A stretch of 64,000 bases of DNA. Source: Hansfordia pulvinata. Its lineage: Eukaryota > Ascomycota > Sordariomycetes > Xylariales. The first letter of the stretch is position 1. Each line of letters opens with the position of its first letter. The notes beneath the pieces were generated by a model. The model searched no databases, was not told where the DNA came from, and was given only the letters and a program-made list of their open reading frames with translations. Made by a program: the position numbers and the translations under genes. This document shows, in pieces, positions 36,173 to 46,842 of this stretch. The stretch is taken from the NCBI GenBank assembly GCA_006538405.1, contig BJKQ01000007.1, positions 2,542,001-2,606,000 of the forward strand. The letters run 5' to 3'.

Positions 36173-36700
36173 CTATACTCCGGGCTTGCTGGTCACGTGC
36201 TTGAGCTGCTCCAAGGAAACCTCGACAACCTTTTTGAAGGCTTCCATCTCCTCCTCGGCAGTGCCTCCGAGGCCCGTGTCCCTCAGGCTGACGGAGTTGC
36301 CGACGTAGATTGGCAGGTTCGTCTTCTTGGCCAACAACTTGGCCAGGCGGGTGGTGAACTCAAGGTTGGCCTCCTCGGCGTAGATCGTGGTGGAGAGTGG
36401 CATGCCCGGGTTGAACCTCTGGAGGGAAAAAAAAATGGTGAGCGGTGACGCGGTATATGTGTGCGCCGCAGACAGACGGGGAGCAGTGGTGGGGATGGGG
36501 AAGGCCCTGGGACGGGGAGCGGCACGTACATCGGGAATGGCGTAGACGAACGAGCCGAGCGGCACCGGCTTGCCCGCGTCCTCGGCGGAGACGGTGGTGA
36601 TGAAGAGGGCGACGGCCTTGGCCTTGGTAGATAGCCGCAGGTGGACCTTGGTGTCGAGCGACCTGGGCAGGGGGAAGGAGAGCTGGATCGGCTGCTCCAT
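36173..36700 (-). CDS. Proteasome assembly chaperone 4 (PAC4/Poc4 family)
   Basis: Exons 36700-36530 and 36418-36173 (intron 111 nt, donor GTACGT, acceptor CTCCAG) give 138 aa. Residues 1-57 (QPIQLSFPLPRSLDTKVHLR, then AVALFITTVSAEDAG and GSFVYAIPD) and the second exon (RFNPGMPLSTTIYAEEANLE, then FTTRLAKLLAKKTNLPIYVG) match the short beta-rich chaperone that pairs with PAC3 to help assemble the 20S alpha ring. The length is normal for the family. Acts in cytosol and nucleus; function is by family resemblance only. Transcribed away from the carnosine N-methyltransferase family gene. Confidence 0.82.
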   Translation of the reverse strand: MEQPIQLSFPLPRSLDTKVHLRLSTKAKAVALFITTVSAEDAGKPVPLGSFVYAIPDVRAAPRPRAFPIPTTAPRLSAAHTYTASPLTIFFSLQRFNPGMPLSTTIYAEEANLEFTTRLAKLLAKKTNLPIYVGNSVSLRDTGLGGTAEEEMEAFKKVVEVSLEQLKHVTSKPGV

Positions 36701-37654
36701 GTTGAGTTTGTGTGTCCCGGGCCACGCAAGCGGGGGATATGGTTCCTACAATACACCTGGGACTGACTGTGATTTTCTCGGGCCTTCCTGGACGGGCACG
36801 AGGCTGTGATGCTGCTGGCTGTGGTCGGCAGTTATTGGATTAGAAGGCGATCGTCCGGTGCTGGAAACGTGGGATGGCAAGTGTGTGGTGGTGCACCCGG
36901 TGCCCCGCGACACCGGACTCCGTAACGTGGCCCGTTACAGACGGACAATTGCATTAAACACGGCGTGAAGGCCGCCGTTCCTGGGTCAGTATTGAACGGG
37001 CGGAAAAGCCGCCGCGTGCTCAGTTAGCGGCCTGGAAATGGAATCCCATTGATTGGCGGCCAGCGCGAAGATGCTCACAGGTAGGCCCGAGACGTAGGCG
37101 GAGATGACAGTCATCATGGACGCCGCCGCCTCGCCATTTGGGCCAATGTCAAGGTGACGTAGACGGGCGTAGACGGTCCCAACGGCAATAGTTTAGGTAG
37201 TATTATCATCGCCTGCGCGGCCCGTACTCAATGCGCCCTCAGTCCATATCATCAAATCGGCCAGTGAAACGCGAACCCAACGTGATTGAACCCCCGCGCC
37301 CGGTGGTATCTCAGGAAGGCGCGGCACGCGGGGCTAACCGGACCGCAGCTGCCCCGCCATCATCACCGCATCCCACCACCACTGAAATCCCACCGTGTCG
37401 CCGTGCCGCCGTCCTCCACAGCTTCACTTTGATCTCTCCCCCCTTCCCTCCCGCCGGCACCTTGTGCCCACCGCGCACTTTGGAGAACGACTCTGGCTGC
37501 AAAGGATTCTCCAGCCCTGCCCAGCTCCACCACCATTCCCTGCCGGCTTTTCCGGCCTCCTCCCGTCCCTGGTCTTGACCCCGACCCGGACAGGCCGGCG
37601 GCTCCGGACTTCGACCCCAGCTACCCCTCGTCGCCCTCGCATTGGCCCAGCAGC
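36701..37654. other. Divergent upstream region of PAC4 and the N-methyltransferase
   Basis: No gene recognised. The last 170 bases before 37655 are open in the frame of the next gene and Pro/Asp/Ser-rich (DPDPDRPAAPDFDPSYPSSP), so the true start of that protein may lie upstream, beyond an unrecognised exon. Confidence 0.5.
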
Positions 37655-38971
37655 ATGCAGGACGACCACCCCTCCTCCGACAACCACTGGGCAGGAGTCG
37701 AGGACACTTGCGACGACCCCGAGGAGACAAAGGTCATCTTTTCCGCCCTAGACTCTTTCTCGTCAGTGCTGCCGCCCGGGCTCCTCGTCTCTTTCCTGCC
37801 TTGCTTCTCCACGTGCTTGTGCTGACGCGTGCCCAGGCAATACGCAAAGACTGCCCATCTCAACAGCACCCATGTCCGCAGGCAGGCTTTCTACGCCTTG
37901 CCCCAGGCGCAATGGCAGATGCTAGCCCGCCCGCCCTTCTCGTACCTCGAGACTCTGGATCGTGTGGATGAAGCCATTGAGAGCAACGCCGAGCTGGCCC
38001 GCGTCATAGTCCGGTTCGGCCTGCGCACCTTCGCCGGCCCGGGGCCTGACGGCGCCGAGCGCGACACCATGCCCAGTGATTGGTCCGGCATCGCCAAGAA
38101 CCAGGACCTCGACAAGGCCCGCAGCACCATCCGCCAGTTCTACCGCGACTGGTCTGTGGGGGGCGCCGACGAACGTGAGGCATGCTATGGCCCCGTCTTC
38201 CGTGCTCTCGAAGCCGAAAAGGCGGCCTTCCCAGACCGGCACCCTCTCAAAGTCCTCGTCCCCGGTGCGGGGCTCGGGCGTCTGGTCTTCGAGCTGTGCC
38301 TCAAGGGCTACCTCAGCGAGGGTAACGAGATCTCCTATCACCAGCTACTGGCGTCTTCGTATATTCTGAATTCGGCCCAGGCCGCAGAACAGCACACCAT
38401 TTACCCTTGGGTGCATTCTTTCTCGAACCACCAAAGCCGCGAGAATCAGTTCAAATCGTACAAGGTCCCGGACATCCACCCCGAGACGATTCTCGCCCAG
38501 ACATCAGGGGTCGGCTCCATGCAGATGTGTGCGGCGGATTTCCTTTGTCTTTACGGGGACAGCGAGCACGCCAATGCTTACGACGCAGTGGCTGCCGTCT
38601 TCTTCCTCGACACAGCACCAAACCTAATCCGCTATCTGGAGGCAATCATGCACTGCCTGCGGCCAGGCGGGGTCCTGATCAACGTGGGCCCGCTGCTCTG
38701 GCACTGGGAAAACCAGGTGCAGAACCAGCACGGGTACGATGGCAGCGCCGACTTTGACGATGACCACAGCCTAGGCATCGCGGAGCCCGGAAGCTTTGAG
38801 CTCACAGACGACGAAGTCATGGCCCTTGTGGAGAAGATAGGGTTCGTGGTGGAAAAGCGGGAGACGGGGCTGCGCGCACCATACATACAAGACCCCCAGA
38901 GCATGCTGCAAACTGTATATAGAGCCAGCCACTGGGTAGCCCGCAAGCCCCAAGCTGTTCAAGATAGCTGA
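37655..38971 (+). CDS. Carnosine N-methyltransferase family protein (N2227-like)
   Basis: Exons 37655-37761 and 37837-38971 (intron 75 nt, donor GTCAGT, acceptor GCCCAG) give 413 aa. The N-terminal block DPEETKVIFSALDSFSQYAK, restored across the junction, is followed by HVRRQAFYALPQAQW. The SAM-binding loop LKVLVPGAGLGRLVFELCLK is at about residue 173, then GNEISYHQLLASSYILN. DAVAAVFFLDTAPNLIRYLE and LRPGGVLINVGPLLWHW complete the methyltransferase fold. In animals and yeast this family N-methylates the imidazole of carnosine-like dipeptides; many fungi lack carnosine, so the natural substrate is uncertain. A 20-bp minisatellite begins about 110 bp beyond the stop codon. The start may be further upstream (see the preceding region). 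Confidence 0.85.
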
Positions 38972-40052
38972 GCCGGGCCAGTCTCTGCCGCTACTGGAAG
39001 CAATACACTATCAGGGGGATTGAAGCCATCGATTAGGCCCAGGAGGCCTATCTCTCGAGCGTAGGTCGAATAGCCGCTCCCCGAAGAAACGAAGCAATGC
39101 CCGAGGAGACGAAGCGATTCCGGAAAGACGAAACAATGCCCGAATAGACGAAACAATGCCCGAAGAGACGAATGCCCGAAGAGACGAAGCAATGCCCGAA
39201 GAGACGAAGCAATGCCCGATGCAGGTTAAAGGTGATCACTTGCATGTTCTTGGGAAGCAGATGCAAATCTACCCGCGGCAGAAGCAAACGCTCGCGAAGC
39301 GCAAAGTTTCACAGTCTGAGTCCGACGCCGAGGGCGTAATGCCGCTGATAACCTCAACCGTCGGCCTGGCCATGCCCTGAAAGTCGGCAGCGGCCGGCGG
39401 CCATGCTGTAGAAAGGCCTCAGGACTTTGCAGTTGTCCCACCGGTTTAGAAACAGCACGGCCCTTTCCAAAAGCGCTCATGATATACTGCACGGCATGGT
39501 CATTCATGTGTGTTCGAATTCAATCTACTGCACGTATGAACAGTATGCTTCATATCTAACTCCACAGCAACGTGGAAAGGGCTCGCCATGCATGCACAAG
39601 TTCTCGTCTGCTCCTCCCTTCACAGTATGGCTATCCTACTCTTGGGCGGTGTTTTCTCTTGATTTGCCCGTACATATTCTCCCCCCTCTGCCCCGTTCAC
39701 CTTCTCCGTTCCAGACTCCTCTCCTCACCACATCACCCACTGCTTTCTTATCCATGTGGTGAAGTCCCTCCACAACACCACCCATTTGCTTCGGCATCAA
39801 ACATCTACTTCAGCACTGTAACACTACCCGCGTCTAGCTCAGCTACCTGTACCTTTAGCTCAGCATCGAGGCGCATTGGAATCTTCTTGGAAGATCTCTC
39901 GCCAGCCGTCGTGTCGTCAGACGCCTGCTTGCCTCGAACGCTCCCCACCCTCTCTACCCCTACTCAAACGACCATCCGGTTCCTTTGAGACCCCCTCTCC
40001 CTCACCATCTACTTGCGCAAGACACCAGCCGCTAATCGACGCATCATCCGTC
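38972..40052. other. Intergenic with minisatellite
   Basis: Holds the 20-bp tandem repeat described separately. From about 39640 it becomes a pyrimidine-rich leader-like sequence ahead of the coiled-coil gene. No other gene was seen. Confidence 0.55.
39081..39224. repeat. Minisatellite, about seven imperfect 20-bp units
   Basis: The unit is close to CCGAAGAGACGAAGCAATGC. Copies start near 39081, 39101, 39121, 39140, 39160 (shortened to about 15 bp), 39175 and 39195, with single-base changes between them. It lies just 3' of the N-methyltransferase gene. Confidence 0.9.
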
Positions 40053-40952
40053 ATGGCGCCTGAAGATGTCGCTCGCAGCTCGATTGGCGAATTCGCCGAG
40101 GCCACCATGAAGGAGGCCAGCCAGGCAGCGGAGTCGGCCCCTGGCACGTCGCAACAGGGGTCTTGGACTTTTGCTGAGACCATAGCAGGAGCCCAACGCA
40201 GCTTGGATGTCCTCGCGTCGGTGGACGAGAACCCGGCGTCGACCGTCCTGGAGAGACTTGCCGACCGCGAGCAGCCCGTGAAAGAGGTTATCGAGTCGAC
40301 CCGGGCTCTGCTACTATTCATCAAAAATAATAACCACCAAGAGAACATGATCGATAACCAAACTCGAATCCGAGTCCAGAGACTCCTGAACAAGGTTCCG
40401 GGCCTGGTCGCGCAGCTCAAGCAGGCCACGCGGCAGAGCAAGGCCGCGCTCCACGAGCGCAACCAGATCGCCGAAGAGGTCCGGCAGCTTCGGGCGGGCA
40501 TCGCCGACATGGAGGCGAGCCGGGACGGAATGCGGCAGCAGTACCGGGAGCTGAGCGGCCAGAACCAGGACCTCAGGGTTCAGTGCGAGGCTCTGAGGGC
40601 TCAGTGCGAGGCTCAGAGGGCTATGAACCAGCAACAGTCGCAGAATATTCAGGACCTCAGGGCTCATTGCGAAGCTCTGAAGGCTTGGGGGCAGCAAAAG
40701 TCGCAAGACGTGGATGAGCTCCAGGAGACGTGCGCGACTCTTGACATGGAACGCAACCTGGCCCTGGCGAACAGCTTGACCTGCGGTGTGTGCCAAGGCG
40801 TCGCATCGTCGCAAGGAGGGAATGGCCAGGCTATGATGCCCGCGGTGGGAGGGAATGGACTGGGCCAAGGCATCGCATCGTCGCAAGATTTGAATGGCCA
40901 GGCCGTGATGCCTGTGGCGGGATGGAATGGACAAGCCATGATGACCATGTGA
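40053..40952 (+). CDS. Orphan coiled-coil protein with short internal repeats
   Basis: A single exon of 299 aa from the ATG at 40053, which follows a long pyrimidine-rich leader. An in-frame ATG at 39876 would add 59 unconserved residues. Residues about 60-240 are heptad-like and rich in Gln, Glu, Leu and Arg: QTRIRVQRLLNKVPGLVAQL, then NQIAEEVRQLRAGIADMEAS. Two short duplications follow: LRVQCEALRAQCEAQRA with a later LRAHCEALKAWGQQKSQ, and a C-terminal Gly/Asn/Met-rich repeat (GVASSQGGNGQAMMP, then GIASSQDLNGQAVMP). There is no signal peptide or membrane segment. I recognise no family; the acidic, helical N-terminus followed by a repetitive tail looks lineage-specific. Function unknown. Confidence 0.62.
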   Translation: MAPEDVARSSIGEFAEATMKEASQAAESAPGTSQQGSWTFAETIAGAQRSLDVLASVDENPASTVLERLADREQPVKEVIESTRALLLFIKNNNHQENMIDNQTRIRVQRLLNKVPGLVAQLKQATRQSKAALHERNQIAEEVRQLRAGIADMEASRDGMRQQYRELSGQNQDLRVQCEALRAQCEAQRAMNQQQSQNIQDLRAHCEALKAWGQQKSQDVDELQETCATLDMERNLALANSLTCGVCQGVASSQGGNGQAMMPAVGGNGLGQGIASSQDLNGQAVMPVAGWNGQAMMTM

Positions 40953-41029
40953 GGTCGTCGGGATGCCCGGGGGGGGGGGTAGGGATACGATTATGTTTGA
41001 TGACTGTATGATTATGTGCCACCTGTGCC

Positions 41030-41285
41030 ACCATACAGTATCTGTCGAGTCTTATACGTTAGTGTGCGATTAAAGGACTACGAGTTAGATATTCTCGTAG
41101 CTTGGCTTCTGGAAAGGTCCTGCCAAACAGTTAATATTAATAAACCACTTTCTTTAAAGTTTCTTATAACTATTCACGTAATTTCGTAATTTCGTAAAGT
41201 TTTCAAGCTTATCTTTTATTATAAGTACCTCTTTTTCCTTGAAGTTAACCTGAATAATTTGAAATATAAACAGTATTTTACCTCA
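41030..41285. other. AT-rich islet, possible RIP-degraded relic
   Basis: About 250 bases of strongly AT-rich sequence in an otherwise GC-rich region, with TAATTTCG repeated in tandem at about 41180-41195 and a small hairpin (CTACGAG/CTCGTAG, 41078-41100) at its left side. No open frame and no clear terminal repeats. Confidence 0.55.
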
Positions 41286-41655
41286 CGGAGTAGATACCGT
41301 ACCGTACTATGTATAGTTGGGATTTCTTGTCCGATGCAACAGACCGATGGAAACCCACCTGTCCACTGAGACAACCGTGAATGCTTCAGTCTTCTCGACA
41401 CCACTCTTCCTCCCGTACCTCCCTCGACGGCTACTGAATCGGCAGACTCAATGGGCAGACTGATCAACGGCGGCCGCGCTCCCTCTTTCTTGGCTGTGGT
41501 GAGCCCCCCAATGTGTGTGGTTAGAACACAGTGCCCCAGTACTCGTACGAGTACGCGTACACACTCGAGACGCACCGGGCACAGCGCGGGAAGAAAGGTT
41601 CCTAGCGCGCGCCGGACCGGGCTGGGGCCGCTAAAGAATGCGGGCACCCTTGTTC

Positions 41656-41671
41656 GGGGGGGGGGGGGGGG
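41656..41671. repeat. Poly-G tract, 16 bases
   Basis: Uninterrupted G run in the intergenic region. Confidence 0.95.
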
Positions 41672-41724
41672 CGTTTGAGGGCGTGAACAATGGATGTCTT
41701 GACTGGGTCTGCTGCGCTCGCCGT

Positions 41725-41752
41725 GCAGCAGCAGCAGCAGCAGCAGCAGCAG
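41725..41752. repeat. (GCA)n microsatellite
   Basis: Nine GCA units in non-coding sequence. Confidence 0.9.
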
Positions 41753-43223
41753 CGCGCCCCTCTTCTGCTGCGATTCGGGGTGAAGGGGGTGAAGCGCCTC
41801 GTATGGGAGGGGGTTGGTTCAATGTTGCGTTTGCCACGGCCTCGGATGGGTGTGCATCCGGTGCTTATATCTGTGTTCCGTAGGAGTAGGAGAGGTTTGG
41901 TTTACGAGTACCATACTTGGGTAGCAGGTACCTTAGGTACCTTGGGTGAGAAGAGGTATCTACCGTACGCAATGCTTCTCACCACCGCCTCTCTCTCACT
42001 CACTCACACTCTCTCTCTCCCTCCTTCCCTCTTTCTCTCTCTCTTTGTGGCGCCCGCAATACCGGGACACGCGGTATCCATGTCTCGATCTTCTGCCATA
42101 CGGGGTATTCCTCCGACCGCCCCTCACCTCAGTCCGAACACGGTGCGAAGGGGGGGAGAGAACCCTTCCGCAGCATATCAGAACCGACGGCGGACGGGGG
42201 TGATCCTAACTAGTGCGGTGCAGTGGCCCCGTGGCCCCGGTACGAGTACCTTCCCACGTGCCTCCCGTCCTCCTGCTAATCAGCACCTAACTTAACGCAA
42301 CTTGTTGGCCCGGCTCGGCCGCGGGCCGCCTCCCTCTCTACGGAGGTTAGATTGAGTTGCAATCTGCCTGCCACGTCCGCCCATGGGAACTGTGCGGCTC
42401 CCGACTGGAGACCTCGGGCCGTCCGAGTAGTTTCTAGATGGATTCGCCAGCTCGGGAGCTTCGTCAGCACCCTCTTCTGTGTTACGAATCAAGTACGTTC
42501 GGCCTTTTCCTGAGGACAGCAACAACAGCAACAAACACTCGGACCTGGGGACATACATTGGGCGGCGGGCACGAGCAGGACATGGATCCGCGTCAAGGAA
42601 CGCCCGTTCCGAGCCCCGCTGCCGCCACCGGAGCATCCCCGGGGAGGGGAGGGGGGGCCACTGGGGCCAAGTCAGCTTTCGTCGCAGCAGACGGCAGGAT
42701 CACGTTCCCCGTACGAAGCGTGCGTTCGTACGCAATCTATGGGCTGACTACCTAACTTAGTGAACTTCACAAGCACTGTGATAATAAGCTAACTCGTATC
42801 GTAGGCAAGGGCAGAAGCACCACGCGGGCTGCTGCTGCGGGTGCTGCTGCTGTTGGTCCTGCGCTTCGCCAACCTCAAATGTCCCCACTTGGCTCTCCCA
42901 TACCCCGGCCTGCACTTGCAGGCCAAGCGGAGTCTCGTCTGGGCTGACACTGATTGCGAAGGAGGGAGGAATGGATGGCGGGGGGAAGAGGTGGTGAGCT
43001 CTTAGTGCTGGTATCTAAATAAGAACCCGAAGGCGGGCATCTCGCCTCTCCAGCCAGCACTCCGAGAACGACATCTCTCACCCTCACCTCCCACTGCAGC
43101 AACGGACCGAGCCTAGAGAGAGAGACAAAGAGAGAGAGTTGAGAAGCCACGAAAAAAAAAAAAAAAAAGAGGGCAACACACAAAAGTTGGTCCGGACGCT
43201 TTCTCGCTCCCGATTTCGCCGCC

Positions 43224-45215
43224 ATGCCGAAGAACACACAGGAGAACGGAGCGGGAGCCCACGCCGAGAGCCAGGGCGGCGGCATTCTCAAGTCCAAGCG
43301 CCTGTCCTGGCTGCGCCGCGCCGCGACCGTCCGCCCACACAAGGAGGCCAAGGAAGCCCCTCCGGCGGCCGCCGCAGCACCGACAGCGGCGCAGGCGACG
43401 GCAGACACACCGGCGGCGGGGGTCGCGGACGATGCGCCGAGCAGCGACAGCAGGGCCGGGAAGGAGAACGGGCAGAACAACACCCACAACGACAACGACA
43501 ACAACAACAACACCAACACCAGCGGCGGCAGCAGCGGGGGCGACGGCGGCAGCAAGATCCTCGGCGTGCTCCAGTCGACGGGCGCGGACTCCTTTGCGAG
43601 CGAGGCCGAGCGGTGTCGGGCGCTGCGCGAGGCGTACGCCCTCATCAGCCGGGTCGAGACGCCGTGGGAGACGATAGCCCGGAGCTTTCTGGGCCAGGTA
43701 AGGGGCCTTTGCCATCACCATCGCGAGATCTTTTTTCCTTGCAATTCTCGCATTGGACATGACTTTTAGTGTTGCCTCCGCTGACTAAGCACCACCACCT
43801 CCGCAGACCGCGCTGTACGTCTCCCTGAAGGTGCTGCAGGACGTGAAGCTCTTCGAGAAGTGGCACGCGACGGGCGAGGCCCGGATGAGCTCGCACGACC
43901 TGGCGGCGCTGGTGGAGGTCGACGTGGACTTCCTGGGTGAGTGCACGCGATCCTGCGGCCACAGATAGGCCTTGACGGTCCTGTCTACCAGACAAAAGAT
44001 TCCTCCCCCATGCTGACCAGAGAGGACAGGGCGCCCCTTGCGCCACCTGGCCGCCAACAACCTGCTGGAGCAGCCCGAGACGGACGTCTTCAGGCAGACC
44101 AGGTTCACGACGGCGCTGGTGGAGCCGCGGACCGGAGAATGGGTGAACTGGCTGTGAGTCTTGCCTGGCCCGTGTGAAGCACACACACACACACACACAC
44201 AACGTCGTGACCAAGAATTAGGTAGCTGACCCAAACGGCCTCCATCTCCCCCCCAAAACAGCTACGACACGCTGCTGCCGTGCTCCTACAACGCGCCCGA
44301 GTACCTGGCCAAGACGGGCTACAAGAGCCCGACGGACCCGGCGGACGGCATCTTCCAGTACGCCAAGGGCGGCTTCCGCGGCAGCCTGTTCGACTACTTC
44401 CGCGAGCACCCGGCGGCGGGCAAGACCTTCAACCACTGCATGAGCGGCATCATGGGCCAGCAGACCAGCTGGGTCGACATCTACCCGCACGGCGACCTGA
44501 TCGACGAGGCCTACCTCGAAGGAGCAGGAGGAGGAGGGGGGAAAGGGCCGCTGCTGGTCGACGTCGGAGGCAGCCTGGGCCACGACCTCGAGCGCTTCCG
44601 CGCCGCCCACCCCGAGCACGCCGCCGCCCTCTACCTCCAGGACCTGCCCCACGTCGTCGAGCAGGCCGTGGTCGGCGACGGGGTGAACAAGATGGCTCAC
44701 GACTTTTTCCAGCCCCAGCCTATCAAGGGTGAGTTTTTTTTTCTTTTTTCTTTTTTACCCTTTCCCCCGCTCAAGACCTCTTCTTTCTGTGCTTGCGTCT
44801 TGGTCTCTCAAGTCGGAACGACACTACACACCACCGGAAACTATGCGCCTCCACGAATAGACAACATGGCTGACTCTTGACCGAAAAACAAAAAACAGGA
44901 GCCCGCGCGTACTACTTCCACCAGGTGCTTCACGACTGGCCGGACGCGGAGGCGCTGGCGATCCTGAAGCGGACGCGGGAGGCGGCGGGCGAGACGGCGG
45001 GCGGCGGGAGGAGCCGCCTGCTGATCCACGACCAGGTGGTGACGCGGGACGCGGCGCCGCTGACGACGGCGTACGACGTCAGCATGATGCAGCACGTCGC
45101 GGGCAAGGAGCGCACCGAGGCCGAGTGGAGGGGCCTGCTGGCCGAGGCGGGCTTCGAGGTCGTCCGGGTCTGGAGCTCGCCCGAGACCATTGAGTGCATC
45201 ATCGAGGCCGTGTGA
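43224..45215 (+). CDS. O-methyltransferase, family 2 type, with long N-terminal extension
   Basis: Five exons: 43224-43697, 43807-43936, 44030-44153, 44262-44728 and 44899-45215, all with GTAAGG or GTGAGT donors; they join to 503 aa in frame. The first ~120 residues are low-complexity (Ala-rich, then a run of Asn/Asp/Thr), unusual for the family. The dimerisation domain follows (ALYVSLKVLQDVKLFEKWH). The catalytic domain carries the SAM loop LLVDVGGSLGHDLERFRAAH (about residue 340). HQVLHDWPDAEALAIL contains the catalytic His of the H-D-W motif. The end reads WRGLLAEAGFEVVRV. Such enzymes methylate phenolic or polyketide hydroxyls in fungal secondary metabolism. No polyketide synthase or peptide synthetase lies nearby, so its substrate is unknown. 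Confidence 0.85.
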
Positions 45216-46016
45216 TGGGGTGGGGGGAGAAAGGTCAGTTGCTTCGGTAGCGATAGACGATTATTTTTTTTTTTTTTTGAAGCCGAGTGTCACTGAAGAT
45301 ATTGGAGGGTTGATGGAGCATGCTAGGTGCCCCTTCCGTAATGCTGATTAGTAGAAAAACCATGCGAAACTCCGTAGAGCCTCTCCTCTCGCCCATCAAC
45401 TCATTCCTGCGTCTGTATCCCACCGCCGCACACTCAAAGGGCTATAAGTTATCTTTTCCAGCTCGATGATCTGACCACCCGCCTCCCATGCTCGCCAATC
45501 AGCGCACGAGGCCACTTGGACGCTCTGTCTGATGTTTGGAGCATTGCTTGCGCAGTCTGGAAAGTCATGGGACGGACATGGGAGAGACACCCCTTTTTGC
45601 ACTCACCGTTCCCCGCGGCGCAAGGTCGCTCCAAGGATACATAGCTCCGGTTCAACGGTGTGCTGGCCTTTGGGTTTCTTCAACGTAGTTCCCAGCAGTT
45701 GGCCGAGATGTCGATCTCGCGGGCTCTGACTGACCGGTGAGTCGGACTGTAGCCCAAGCAACGTTCTACATCGTTGTGCCTTTCCTTGCAGGACACTACC
45801 AGCTCGAATCTTAAGACCAGCGTTTGTCACAACCCTTTCACCTCAACCCTTCCTCTTCCCCTCCTCCAGCTTTACCCCTCTTTTCACTCTCTCGCATTGA
45901 CTCTGGTCGTTTATCCCGGCTCTTACTCTCTGCTGCATTGACTCTGCTCCATTCCGCATCGTTCCTGCTCAATCGGCTCACTCCCTTTCAACTTCAGTCA
46001 TCTCTCATCTACTGCC
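45216..46016. other. Intergenic
   Basis: 3' flank of the O-methyltransferase, then a pyrimidine-rich, promoter-like stretch (45826-46016) directly upstream of the pseudogene ATG. No further gene. Confidence 0.55.
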
Positions 46017-46562
46017 ATGGCCCCAAAGCAGACTGTGGAGAGTGTGCAGCAGTGGCACCACGAGTAGCGGACGATATGTTTCCAGCTGTGTGCTGACCTG
46101 AAAGACCAGCCCAAGTCTGCCGACCAGACTCCTCACGTGTTTCAGTTCACCGACCGGGACACCGACTATCTGGGCATGAGCCGTACCGTGGTGTTTATCA
46201 TGATAGGCCAAGAGAGAGACGCGGGTATCTCTCTCGTGCTTGAAGACCGCCAGCTTTACATTCACGTCACGGGTACCGAGTGGCCGCAGATCCCGCAGCA
46301 TAAGGCAACCGGACTTAACCCAGTTTTGATCACTATCGGCCAAGTCATAATCAGTATTAAACCGCTCTAGCTGGTAGGAATGGCCAACGCAACCCGTGCT
46401 CAACTGCACGGCTCTAATATGATAGAGATGCGTCGAGCCCACTAGCAGGTCATCGACGGCCTCTGATCTATGTTCCCCGAGTGGGATGCCCGCCTTTTCG
46501 ACTGGCTGCATCGCCATGTCGAGCATATGAACCTGAGGTACTTAATCTATGAGTCTCGGTAG
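46017..46562 (+). pseudogene. Pseudogene of an unrecognised ~181-residue protein, in-frame nonsense codons
   Basis: From the ATG at 46017 a single frame of 182 codons reads as protein-like throughout: MAPKQTVESVQQWHHE, VFQFTDRDTDYLGMSRTVVF, then LYIHVTGTEWPQIPQ, ending HRHVEHMNLRYLIYESR. It is interrupted by stops at codons 17 (TAG, 46065), 118 (TAG, 46368), 143 (TAG, 46443) and 150 (TGA, 46464), before a final TAG. There is no frameshift and composition stays constant across the stops. All four can arise from CAG or CGA by a single C-to-T change, as repeat-induced point mutation produces. The leader before the ATG is a normal-looking pyrimidine-rich fungal 5' UTR, so inactivation is probably recent. 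I recognise no family. Introns removing the stops were considered but lack consensus sites. Confidence 0.55.
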
Positions 46563-46842
46563 AATCTAGGTATTTACACGTCTGGCTCTGAGAGTATCGC
46601 TCGCTCAGTTGTAGTTCAAGGTGCCAAGCATACATTATCCATCCCGTTCTCATGGAGCCACCTGCTTGTCTCTCCCTTTCACCTTTCACACGTTCTCTCG
46701 TGAGAGAGAGGGCACCGCTCTGGCGTCGGACCACCGCACTCCCGACCGTGCTTACTCGCGTGTACTTGCAGCGCACAGTCAAGCAAGGCTCGCCGCCGCC
46801 GCCGCCGCCGCCGGGGGGGCTTTACCTGGGTAGGTACCTTAA

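Larger units (their letters stand above)
40953..43223. other. Intergenic with AT-rich islet and long palindrome
   Basis: Contains the AT-rich islet at about 41030-41285, a poly-G run (41656-41671) and a (GCA)9 run (41725-41752). A perfect 16-bp palindrome GTACTCGTACGAGTAC lies at 41539-41554, and GTACGAGTAC at 42240-42249. No gene was supported. Confidence 0.55.

Noticed and set aside
36101..36448. 115-codon plus-strand frame
   Set aside because: Antisense to the second exon of PAC4.
43113..43760. 215-codon minus-strand open frame
   Set aside because: Antisense shadow of the first exon of the O-methyltransferase; composed of simple Arg/Val/Cys runs.
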